The translations under genes and the position numbers were made by a program. The notes beneath the pieces were generated by a model that worked only from the letters and a program-made list of their open reading frames with translations, had not been told where the DNA came from and ran no database searches. From positions 1-58,142 of the forward strand of contig JADGJT010000120.1 of NCBI GenBank assembly GCA_027604005.1: a DNA stretch of 58,142 nt, written 5' to 3'. Each line of letters begins with the position of its first letter. The first letter of the stretch is position 1. This DNA is from Dinochytrium kinnereticum (taxonomy: Eukaryota; Chytridiomycota; Chytridiomycetes; Chytridiales; Chytridiaceae). This document shows positions 1 through 10,027 of the stretch, one piece after another.

Positions 1-229
1 GCCAAATCGCCACTGTTTGAGGTGAGGTTGACGTTTGAAAGCGCATCTTTCCGTAACACGTCTCTCTATCTCACAGTTGAATGCACAAGACTATACACGT
101 ATTCAGAATGCTTTTGAAAACCCTCGAGAGGCCAGAACTTCAGAGGCGGCCATAACATTTCAGGACGTTGCTTACCGTGCCGTGAGGTTAGACATTAAAG
201 ATATTCGATGGAATGTGAACTGGTGTTAG
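1..229 (+). pseudogene. Truncated second copy of profilin-4 gene (5' end off the window)
   Basis: Bases 1-194 match 5433-5626 of the intact profilin-4 gene with only three substitutions (127, 157, 189), including the end of exon 2, the whole intron 2 and most of exon 3. Two substitutions are silent third-position changes (CGA/CGG, ACA/ACT); the third changes Ser to Leu. After base 194 the sequence diverges abruptly, inside the codons that precede 'SVYAKN' in the intact gene. The frame runs into unrelated sequence and stops at TAG 227-229, which lies inside the left inverted repeat of the neighbouring element. The product would lack the C-terminal half of the profilin fold, so it is probably not functional. 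The 5' part lies outside the window. An assembly or haplotype artefact is possible. Confidence 0.85.
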
Positions 230-484
230 AGTGTATGTAATTTGATGGGTACTCGGCCATGATTATTCCTTCTATTACTTATTTCCTTGTACTGGTTTTG
301 AGGTTTCTTTTACCAGCCACTTAGGTTCGGGTTTTTTTTATTACTTTATCTTTCTAGACATCATTGAAATGCGCGCGTCTATCCTGCTTATTTTTGTTTC
401 TATTTGTAAGTCTTTTCGCTTGTAGTTTAAATGTTTATTGTCATGCGAAAAATGAGTGCATTACTATCCAACACACTCTAACAC
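223..484. repeat. Small element with 12-bp terminal inverted repeats (MITE-like)
   Basis: GTGTTAGAGTGT at 223-234 is the exact reverse complement of ACACTCTAACAC at 473-484. The roughly 240 bp between them are AT-rich and carry no coding frame. The left repeat starts 28 bp after the profilin homology breaks and supplies the stop codon of the truncated frame. No convincing target-site duplication is seen, so classification as a miniature inverted-repeat transposon is an inference. No second copy was noticed in this window. Confidence 0.45.
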
Positions 485-803
485 TTTGGCGATGGAAAAT
501 GTGATAATAAACAGACAGAAATGAAGAAACTATATTGGTTGTTTCATAATTATTCTATTTATACGACATAACCGTTTGACACGGCATGATGTAAAAACAA
601 GTTGATGTAACAAAATATGCAATATTATTGTAAATCTAAGTGCATCAAAACAAAATTAAATATCAGAGGTCAACCACCCCCCCAAAAAAATAGACAGAGT
701 AGTATAGATTCAAGTTTAGCTGCCATCAAAAAATAGAAAACAAAAATAAAATGAATTTCAGAGTAAAACTAGAGACGATAAAGAAAATATCCAAGGGCCG
801 CAT
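485..803. other. AT-rich intergenic stretch
   Basis: Strongly AT-rich, with short C and A homopolymers near 678-690, and no coding frame with family similarity. It lies downstream of the DNA methyltransferase stop codon on the minus strand and probably holds its 3' UTR and polyadenylation signals. Confidence 0.6.
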
Positions 804-3800
804 TTATAGATTAACCAATTCGTTCCATAGCACAAACCCAACCCCAATCCCCTCCTCTTGTTCCGATCGCTCCCCCTCTCCCCCTTGCTCAAACCCTCGG
901 CTAAATGCTAAAATGCTCCCAGACAACTCCTCATCATCTTCCGTAGCCCGATCGACCAAAAAAGCGTCTGCTCGTGGCATGCCTCTATTCTTCACAGGAG
1001 ATATCGGCCTCGCAGCGTAATCTAAAAAACTTCTCCCGCCTTTCTCAACATTCCCATCCGAATCTAAGTCGACTACCACCTCAGCTTTCTTGGAATACGA
1101 TGGTGTTGCTTCCTGAGAGGGCGGGATAGATTTTGGGAATACTCTAGATTCGTCGTCTTCACTGTCCATAACTGTAAGGTTGGTGGCTTTGCGGGAACTG
1201 AGCAAAAATTGAGGGTTACGGGTTTTGATGGAGGGAATACTGAAATTGGTTGGGGTCCTTGCGTTCCGGGGGATTTTAGGAAAAGGTAAGGACGATGAGG
1301 AGGCTACAAATGGGTTGGGCCGTTTCACAAGTAGGCGGGTTGAAAGGGATGGGATGGATGGAGAATTTGCGTCATCGTTATCCGAGAGGAGATCGATGAC
1401 TTCTAGCTCCTGATTCTGATACGTGTTTTGAAACCTCCCGCTTCCCCTCCTCATATTTGTTTCCGGTCTTCCACTTATAGCCTCCTCCCTTCCTAAGATC
1501 CCTTCTCTCAACCCATCCCGGCTCTTCTGTTGAATGACCTCGTCAATCTCCTTCCTGTCCTTTTCGCGTTTAACCCGTCCTTTTTCCCCCTCCCTCTCCT
1601 CACCAAGCAATCCTTCTTTATCAACTTCGGCCCTTTTCAGCGTCGCACCCAAAATCTTCGCCAAATCCGCCTCAATCAACGCCTTTGTAATCTCACATCC
1701 AACCGCAAAAGCAAGAGGCATGGGAACGGCGTTCGCAATTTGCTTCTTAACCGAAGCAAGGCTCCCAGAGATTAAACTAATCTCCTCCACCGGGAACCCT
1801 TGGGCTAACGCAGCCTCATGAACAGTGATTAGTCGATTCTCGACGGGATGTACAGTGATCGATCCCTAGGGGTTAACCAAAAATAGATCGAGTTCAATAA
1901 AGAGAGAGAGAAAAAGGTAAGGTAGGCACGTGAACTTACATTGTGTTCTGACTGCAGGCTACTTGTGATGGTCGCGAAAAGGCCATCCTTTTGGAGTCGC
2001 CGTCGCGCCTGAACCTCAGCATTGTTCTTGGGGAGGTTATGGTAAGGATATTTTCGGTTGACCTGTGGAATTAATGATTAAACAAAGGACAAAAAGGAAA
2101 AAGAAAAAGAGGTCGGAAATACAAGGATCCAAAGAAATATAAAATATAAAAAAGGAGTGGGAATAAATTGAAGATGGATATTAATAATATCTTTAGCAAA
2201 AGAAGTACAAAGCTTCAAGGAAAGCGCTGACCATATCATATGGCTTTGGTGATGGTAGATGGCCAATAGTTTCCCAGACACTGAGCCGCATACACGGGGC
2301 ATAATCGCATTCTCGAAAGGCGGCAACTTTTATGGGATCCCTTCACAGAAGAGACAAAACCAAACAGAGTGAAAAAAATGTAAATCAATAAAGGACGTAC
2401 AAAACCAAACCAAAAAACGTACCCATCATCATCCAAACCTCCATACTGATAGCTATCATAACAATAGGCTGGAGTTTCCGCGTAATGTGTGGGCATGGGG
2501 AACTTCGGAGTCGGGGTGCCACGAGCTTAAATAAAGAAAAAAGAGGCAAAGAGCAAATATAAATCGAGTTTTAACTCCTAGTAGAGAAGAAAACACATCC
2601 CATACCAGTACATATTAAAAAAAGCCTATTTCTCCACTGAGGACAACCGTGGTGAGCAGCGTGCAAGACTCCTTGCTGCAGACGATATCCAAGAGCAAGA
2701 AAAAATGCGCAAAGAGAGTTGAAGGGGGTCTCTAGTTCTTGCGCTGGAATCTCTTCGTTCGGATCGCGGGCCTCCGACCACGCACGAAATCTAGCAAACT
2801 CGCTAGAGAATCAAAAGCAGTACTTAGTATAAAACACGAACGGTAAACATGGAAAAGATACGAAAATAAAGCTCAGAAAAGACCATTTGAGAGGAAAAAA
2901 AAAAATGAACACTCACGCAACGTTCTCTAATATAAATATCTTTGGGCGGAAGAATTCCGCGTAAGACGCCATTGAGATTACTAATGACCTATCTTCCTCC
3001 GACGGATAGCGGTTGCACTGGCTCCAAGGCCCGCACGCCAGACCCCCGACAATAACATCGAACGAATCCTTTAAATAAATGAGCATTAGAGTATTGAAAG
3101 GAAAAACAATTATTTCACCTTCCCCCAATCATACCGCGTCCCGCCCTTAGCATACTGCTTACATCCTTCCAAGAACGGATTTAAACCCTCCCTGATCGCT
3201 AGGTCCTCCCCTTCACGTGCTAGGCCTCGATGAACCGCTCTCTTGTTAAACGTTTTGATGGCGTCGGTGTCACAGTCGACAGCTTCAACAATCTCACAAA
3301 ACCCTGAATCAACCAGCCCGAAGACCAGGCTCCCAGTTCCACACATCAACGCCAATGCACCGTATTTCATCGGGTAGGAATGAAACTTCGTCTGATAATT
3401 TTGAAGGTGGGAAGGGCGATTTCTAAAAAAGAACTACAATTTGCTTTGTTATCAGTTTGGAAAGAACATAAAAACAAAAAAAATAGAAGCCAAAAAAAGC
3501 AACGTTACTCACATATCTTCCAGCTCCATTATAGGTAAGGTGCTTAGGCAGTACCGTGCCTTCCCTCACATACTCCACAAAAACCTCCTCTTCCTGCACG
3601 CAAGTACGGATCTTCTCCCATGTAGTATAGACCTCCAGCTGATCCGTCCACGTCAGCTCGTTTGCCCTAGCGCAAGACCGATCCGGTCTCAGAAACTGAC
3701 GAAGTCGCAGTAAAGGTTGACCAGTACGATCGTCCACCGTGAAATCGTCCACCTCGCACACATCCTCCTGTCGAAATTGTGGGTCCCACATCCTTCTAAC

Positions 3801-4894
3801 CGTGACAAAAGTCCCAGGATGAAAATCCCTCGTCCTAACTTTTTTCTCAGCTAGATATTCCACGCAGTCGGCATTTCCTATGAATCCTGTCGGTGTGTCT
3901 GCCTCAGATTGGGGGTTTTGGACACACCCACAAAGGTCTTCTGGAGTAGCGTTCGGGTTTTCAAAGGCGGGAGGCACGTCGAGGAATCGAAGGTCGTCTT
4001 CATCGTAAAGCGCGTCGCAGAAAAAATCGGCAATATGAGATTGCTCTGTGAATAGAAGTGGATTAGAATGCAAAACAAAATACAACACCATAGAGTGTGA
4101 TCTCTAACCTTCGGTCCATCTCCCCCAATGAACCTTAACCTTCCTTATCACCGATTTGAACGAATGCCAATGACTATTGCACTCGCAATGGGTAGAGGCA
4201 TAAAGCTAAAATTAATAAATGAGCATTGAGTATGAACAAGAAACTGAAAAAAAAGAAGTACAAACCACTTTAAAACGCGAGTAACTGGAGAGTCGAACTC
4301 CACTACCCGCAAGGAAGGTTTGCTGAGGTGTGCTTGAAACAAAATAATATTCAAAAGAAGGCCATTTATAATATTTGAGGTAAATTCATTACTCACAAAA
4401 ACCAAACTCCTCTGAATCCTTTGGCCTTCTTTACCTCTGTCACCCTCAGTATCCAAAGATTTGATGCGTGTGTATTTTCTCCATCCCTGTGCATCATTTC
4501 AATGCAGTCTCCTCGCTTAATGTTACGATGAGAGAAGTCCTCGTCTAACGTCAAAGATAAAAAAAAAATATACAGATCAGAACAGAGAAACCATCTATAA
4601 CTTAACCTGACAACGATGTATGAGGCCCCCTGAAATCATTTGGAATCCGATTCCCGGCATCCTTCTTTCCTGCAGGAGCCCAAAACAAGCAATCAAAACA
4701 CACCATCACCGCCGGACAAAGCCTACCAGGACAGTGCATATACTCTGCATACATCCCAAAGAAGCTTTTTACTAGCTCTGTAACGGTCAGCTTTCCCTAA
4801 GGAAGTTATATGATTAGATCTATGCGCTGTGATGACGGTTTGAAGGCATGCATGCCTTTCGCCTGTTGTTTGACGTTGGCCGACCCTTCTCCAT
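804..4894 (-). CDS. C5 DNA methyltransferase with BAH domains (DIM-2/Dnmt1-like), multi-exon
   Basis: Transfers methyl from SAM to cytosine C5 in nuclear DNA. Read on the minus strand, exons give: an N-terminal segment (GKLTVTELVKSFFGMYAEY, from 4796); a first BAH-type segment (KRGDCIEM ... LWILRVTEVKKAKGFRGVWF, about 4530-4400, continuing at 4340-4270); a second BAH segment (FHPGTFVTVRRMWDPQF, about 3820); motif I region (ALMCGTGSLVFGL, about 3350); motif IV (GGLACGPWSQ, about 3045); motif VI (ILENV, 2930); motif VIII (QWRNRLF, about 2630); target-recognition region (FPMPTHYAE; VWETIGHLP); motifs IX-X (ITVHPVENRLITVHEAALAQ; QIANAVPMPLA, about 1860-1710). A tail of about 300 residues follows motif X and is rich in Ser/Pro and charged residues. 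Motif IV has Ala where Pro normally precedes the catalytic Cys, and motif I is far from the usual DxFxGxGG. The start at 4894 is tentative because the first donor site is unclear. Catalytic activity is not certain. Confidence 0.85.
4843..4858. repeat. Perfect 16-bp palindrome AAGGCATGCATGCCTT
   Basis: The sequence equals its own reverse complement over 16 bases. It lies in the 5' part of the DNA methyltransferase gene, just upstream of the first confidently assigned exon, either in the leader/first intron or in a short first exon. It could be a dimeric protein-binding site; no function is shown by the sequence. Confidence 0.5.
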
Positions 4895-5259
4895 TTCACT
4901 GACAATTTTTGAACAGGTAGCCAGTGGATGTATATAAAGTTTTATTACTATTATGTAGTTGAATGAAAGGCGTGCGAGGCCCTACGTGTAGATAGACAGG
5001 CCTCGGCAATTCTTATGGGTGCGTGCCGAAAAGTAAGAAAGAGTGAAAGACCATGGTTTAATCATTGTAACCAGCCGCCGAAGAAAATCGCTTTACCCCT
5101 TGTGCAGTCTTCCTACTTAAAGGGCCAATATTAATGTATGCATCCACAGAGGGGATGCGGGGGCGTCGCTCACGATTGATCGAGGGACATGAAGTCGACC
5201 GAGTACTTTGAGGCCATTTTTCAAAAGTCAAGTTTTCTGTGGTGCAGATTGTCAATGGA
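4895..5259. promoter_or_regulatory. Shared divergent promoter region of DNA methyltransferase and profilin-4
   Basis: About 365 bp without a supported coding frame separate two divergently transcribed genes. It includes the AT-rich stretch 4930-4965. No clear TATA box was assigned. It must hold the promoters of both genes, or of the profilin gene plus the leader of the methyltransferase. Confidence 0.45.
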
Positions 5260-5838
5260 ATGAACGCTCTGCTGCAGGAGGCGCTGCTGTCCACACGGCA
5301 CATTCACCACGCTGCGATCATCAAGGTGAGAAGGGGTGACGATGTGCGATGGGATGGAGTGTGGTCTTATGACCTCTCAGTATACTTTGGTCTGACCCTC
5401 TTTTATTGCAGCGGAAGGATGGGAGCGTAAAGGCCAAATCGCCACTGTTTGAGGTGAGGTTGACGTTTGAAAGCGCATCTTTCCGTAACACGTCTCTCTA
5501 TCTCACAGTTGAATGCACAAGACTATACACGTATTCAGAATGCTTTTGAAAACCCTCGGGAGGCCAGAACTTCAGAGGCGGCCATAACTTTTCAGGACGT
5601 TGCTTACCGTGCCGTGAGGTCAGACAATCTCTCAGTCTATGCGAAAAATGTAAGGAGCACTCCCGTTTGTGTTTCTGCCAATCTAACTAACATCATGTCT
5701 CAGGATAAGACGGGCGTCATCATCTGCAGAACACACGCGCATTACATAGTAGGGACGTATGATGCGTCGATGTTTGCGAGTGTTGCGGCAGAGGCAGTTG
5801 AGAAGCTGGCCGACTACTTTCGCAAGAAGAACAAGTGA
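5260..5838 (+). CDS. PFN4: Profilin-4
   Basis: Four exons: 5260-5325, 5412-5453, 5509-5649 and 5704-5838, joined by GT-AG introns in consistent phase, encode about 127 residues. The start is the ATG of MNALLQEALLSTRHIHHAA. Diagnostic pieces are AAIIKRKDGSVKAKSPLFEL, the central AITFQDVAYRAVRSDNLSVY, then AKNDKTGVIICRTHAHYIVG and the C-terminal ATESL/DYLRKK-like segment AVEKLADYFRKKNK. The FQDVAYRAVRSD block and the length fit the profilin-4 branch, which in animals is a testis/cilium-associated profilin with weak actin binding, rather than classical profilin. It sits 113 bp upstream of meckelin on the same strand. A partial copy occurs at 1-229. Its presence supports a flagellated organism. 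Confidence 0.88.
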
Positions 5839-5951
5839 TGGCCCAGCTGAGTAGAGAGAGATGAAGTAGGCGACCAGAGGGAGACACGAAACATTTGTAT
5901 ACAAATAAATAATAATAATATACAGTATTTGAAGTGACAAATCTACCCAAC

Positions 5952-8900
5952 ATGCTCTTTGTTTGGATCCAGTCACCCGTATGGCTGCTGTGCATCTCTG
6001 CCCTCCTGTGCCCGCCAGCAGCCGCCCAGTCGCTGTGGGAGATCTCAAGCGTCGAGTATAAGAGTCCAGTATGCAGCGCGGACAGAGAATTCGATATCTC
6101 CGAGCTTCAATGCAGGCCATGTGGGGCGGGCGCTTCCATCGTGGGAGGTGAGACATTTCCTTCACGCGGGGATTGACGGACAATCAAAAGGGAACTGTCA
6201 GTGTCTTCCTGGATATACAACAAAAGATGGCATAAATTTGTCCCAGCCCAAGACGACGTGCGCGGCTTGCAATGGTAATCAGGTGAGGCTATATGAACAT
6301 ATAGCCAATGCACAAAGTCCTAACTGTGGATGTATAAGACATCATCCTTTGACAAAACATTCTGTCTTCAATGTGATAGAGCCTTTATACGAAACGCAAC
6401 AACCGGATCCATCACATGTGCCTGCGGTGCTGGTCAATATCTCGGTATGTTCAATTTATTCCGTTCACCATTCTCAGTCGTATCATTTTTGTTATAAAAA
6501 AAACAGCGGATAGGAGCGTGGATGGATCTCCATTGTCTATAGCCACATGCATAAATTGCGCAAAAGGAAGTTACCCACGGAAAGATATATCGGGGTGTGT
6601 TCCGTGTCCGATTCCAAACATGGTTGCTACACCAGTTGCTCCAAATCAGTATGAATGTATTTGTGATTCATCTCTCGGATTTCTAAGGCGACCGGTGAGA
6701 GATTTTGAATTAATTTAGACTTACATGTTGTAAGGTTGGGGGAAAATGCGTCAATTCGACGACGGGGTCTCTCTCGAATTTGGCCTTTACCGTCAATTAT
6801 GCGGTATTTTGAGAATTTATGATATTTCTTTCTAATTTTTGACAGAATTCACTTGGCCCTAGCGGATCACCCACTTCTGTTACAGCTGTAAACTCTGATA
6901 CATTTGCAAAATATTTAATTGATGCTTTGGCTAGGTGCAGGGTAAGGAATCACCGCACGGATTTTTTGAGTTTTTTACGATCTTTAAAAAGGACGAATGG
7001 AATCCAGAAGCTTGCCAAGTATTGGGAAATCTTTGTGTACTCCAGCTGTTTAAAGAAACAACCGATGCTTGCCAGCAATATAACGGTCTTCTTGCATCGC
7101 GAATGCCGTCCCTCTTCCCTTCTCAATTTGACAGGTAATATGTTTGTATGCAAATGTACATTGAATAGAACAGACCGAGAGGAATGCCCTGGCTCTTTTA
7201 TCAAGAAAAACCTGTAAACTCCATTGTTAACTTCTCACCAAATGTCACCGTCGACTTTGCTAGCTCTAATGTATACTCAGTGTGTTTTTGTTTTTATACC
7301 TAATTGCTATTTGCATAGAAACAAGGACGACTTAGCATCGCGTTAGCGACTTACGCTCTCAATGGTACCTATCTCGGGATGCAACCCGTTAAGAGCCAAT
7401 TTGAAGTAAGCTTGTGTCTTACCCGTTCTTTGCAATCTCGGTTAACCTCACTTCTCGTTTAGTTTTGCAGATCGGAAACGAATGGCAAAGCCCCATGGCA
7501 AACTATAGGCTATAACTATAAAACCGCATGCAAAGTAAACATTGCTTTTATTGTCAACACAACTTTAGAGACATTATTCTACGATCCATGTAAGTTGAAA
7601 CACTATAAGCCCAGCCGCTTAACGAAATAACATGTAGTTCTTATCGACGACAACGGTGTCTACGTTCCCATTCCTGTTCGCGTCTATAACGTCTTGGGAA
7701 ACAAAAGATCAGACGATGCGAGCATAGACGGTGTTTTCACGGATAGCGCATTCACTCGACGGTTCTTTTTGATTGATAATGTTAGCGGGGTCTCGTCGAA
7801 TAAATTACAGGTTTTGAGGCTCGCTAGCACGGTTTTGATATGGTAGTGAGACTTAAAATTCTTTTGAACTGATTTAGCGAAAGGGTTAGGAAGGTTGAAA
7901 CAGAGTCTGGGAAGATCTACATACCTATAATGGACATTGAGTACACCCAGAGAACTATCGACGGCCCCATTTCGTTAACAGATAATAGTGAATACGCTTC
8001 CCCTGAAGTAAGAGTGTTGAAGATCTGAAACCATGCTAAAATCACTTAGTTTGAATTCCGAGTCACATATTCGATGAAACTTGGCACATTCTACTTAACT
8101 ATGCAAGTTTTATTCTCTCTTGCAACAGTCGTGATGATACTCTTTTCGCTATATCAAGCAAGGAATTGGAACAAGCGCAATATGGCTGGACCTGGAGATT
8201 CTATTGATTTGAAGGTTCGAAAAACAATGCTAATATATAAATAACATGAAAATAGTTTCTCGGCCAACTATTTGTCATAGCGGTAGGCTTAGCAGGACAA
8301 TTGTATTTCTGGTACTTGGCAGCCATCTGCTGTTACTGGTTCTTCTTCTTTAAGGGCCAAGGCGCGCTTTACGTGCTACTTCCAAACTCAAGCTACGATA
8401 TAAAGCTCTATTTTACAATACTGCTCACAGCTCTATGCGGTCAGGTTTGTTTAACGTCTGAAATTTTTAATTTACTGAATCTCACAAAAAGACGATCTCA
8501 GTGATCTCCAAAATCCGTATCCAATGTAAAACCGATGTATTTTTCCTTGATTGGGAAAAATCGAAAGGAAAACTCCTTGTCAACGGGAACGAGCTGTCAC
8601 CGACACAGGCGCCTGTCAGTGTTTGGCGGTCGATCTTTATGGCAAACCAGTGGAACTCTCTTCAGGTTTGTTTTGCACATAAAAGGAAGACGGTACACTG
8701 AAGCAGAATTATAATTTTTAGACATATCGGAAAGTTCACGTCGGGTTTCTATTGGTCTGGATGTACTTTATTTTGGACGGGCTAGACGTTAAATACGCTG
8801 CAACACCCCAGCCTAACATCTCCGACATAAAACCTGGGGCAAGAAGCCCCGTCCTGCTTTTTGCCGTCGACTTCTTGATTTGGCTGCTGCTTGTCGTTGC

Positions 8901-10008
8901 CCAGGTACAAATCTTTTCAACTTTAAAAGATAATCGACTGATAATATTATTTGCTAGGCCGCTTTCCGGTTCTTAATATTCGATCGATTCTACCGGGACA
9001 AACTGCTCCAATATGCTGACCTTCTCTCGGTCGCAAACGTTAGTCTAATAATTTTCGATGAACGATGCCATGGATACTACATTCATGGTCGGTCTGTTCA
9101 TCCCGCGGCTGACACGAATATTTCTGAATTGAATATGTTTTTGAGGAAAGAAGAGGTGTGAGGAGATTGAAACTGCAATGGATAACCATTTTATCTTATC
9201 AAATTCAAGCATGACATGGTACCTGGACGTGGACTGGAGAATTCTGAGCAACAGAGTTTTGAGATTTTTTTGTCGAATGAGTTGAGGTCGACGTATGATA
9301 AGATCTATGGGATTGTTATTGGAGATGTAGGTTCTTCTATCAATATCCTTTTTTCTAAACCTTTCATTTAAGAAAACACGAAAAGCAGCCTCATCTCGAT
9401 TCCGTAAGAAAATCAACACCTAACAATATTCAGCTAATCACGTGGTAGAGCGATATCCGGCTGCAAATTCTCGCCCCAAAGCAGCGCAGGAAGCGGACGT
9501 AAAAGCATACGAAACAATAAACAAGTTTTTCTGTGCTTTCTTTGATAAGGTAAAGGGGGCAAAGGCAAAGGTGTTCAACGATATTCGTTGGTTTATGCGT
9601 TTTTGTTTTTTTTGCAGAACCTCAAAGAACTTCAATACGTCACTCGCCCAAAAACATATGCGGAAAAGTTTATCGGAGCAATGCCGGACGTTTTAACAAC
9701 TTCATCATTTCTTCATGGTAAAGACAATGTCCCTTGAACCCCTGGAATTCAGTCCCCTAACAGCACCATAAAAATATAAACAAACAGATAACCTCGGCTA
9801 CTCCAAATCCCTCCTCTGCGGCATCGAATTTCCCATTCTTATCTGGTACGCCCTGATCTTCATCTTCATCGACCTTATCACCGACTCTATCGCAATGGCC
9901 GCCATCATCGTCTTCCTTATCGATATGGCTTTAGTGATTCTGCGCAGTCACTTTGGGGAGAGGAATGTTTCGCAAAAGACGCTACTTGATTGGAAGTTTT
10001 TGGTTTAA
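5952..10008 (+). CDS. TMEM67: Meckelin (ciliary transition-zone membrane protein)
   Basis: A many-exon gene beginning with a signal peptide (MLFVWIQSPVWLLCISALLC ... AAAQS). A cysteine-rich ectodomain follows (FDISELQCRPCGAG; NCQCLPGYTTKDG; CINCAKGSYPRKDISGCVPC). Next comes the family's extracellular block (VYVPIPVRVYNVLGNKRSDD; RRFFLIDNVSG; IYIPIMDIEY), then several membrane segments (FYLTMQVLFSLATVVMILF; FVIAVGLAGQLYFWYLA; LLFAVDFLIWLLLVVAQ) and the C-terminal cytosolic part ending in FGERNVSQKTLLDWKFLV. Order and motifs match Meckelin/MKS3, a Frizzled-like receptor of the transition zone at the base of cilia. It reads intact through about 17 small introns. It lies directly downstream of profilin-4, and its stop codon is 19 bp from that of the convergent GST-like gene. 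Small exon boundaries in 6700-8300 were only partly checked. Confidence 0.9.
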
Positions 10009-10027
10009 AACTAGAAAGATAGAAAGT

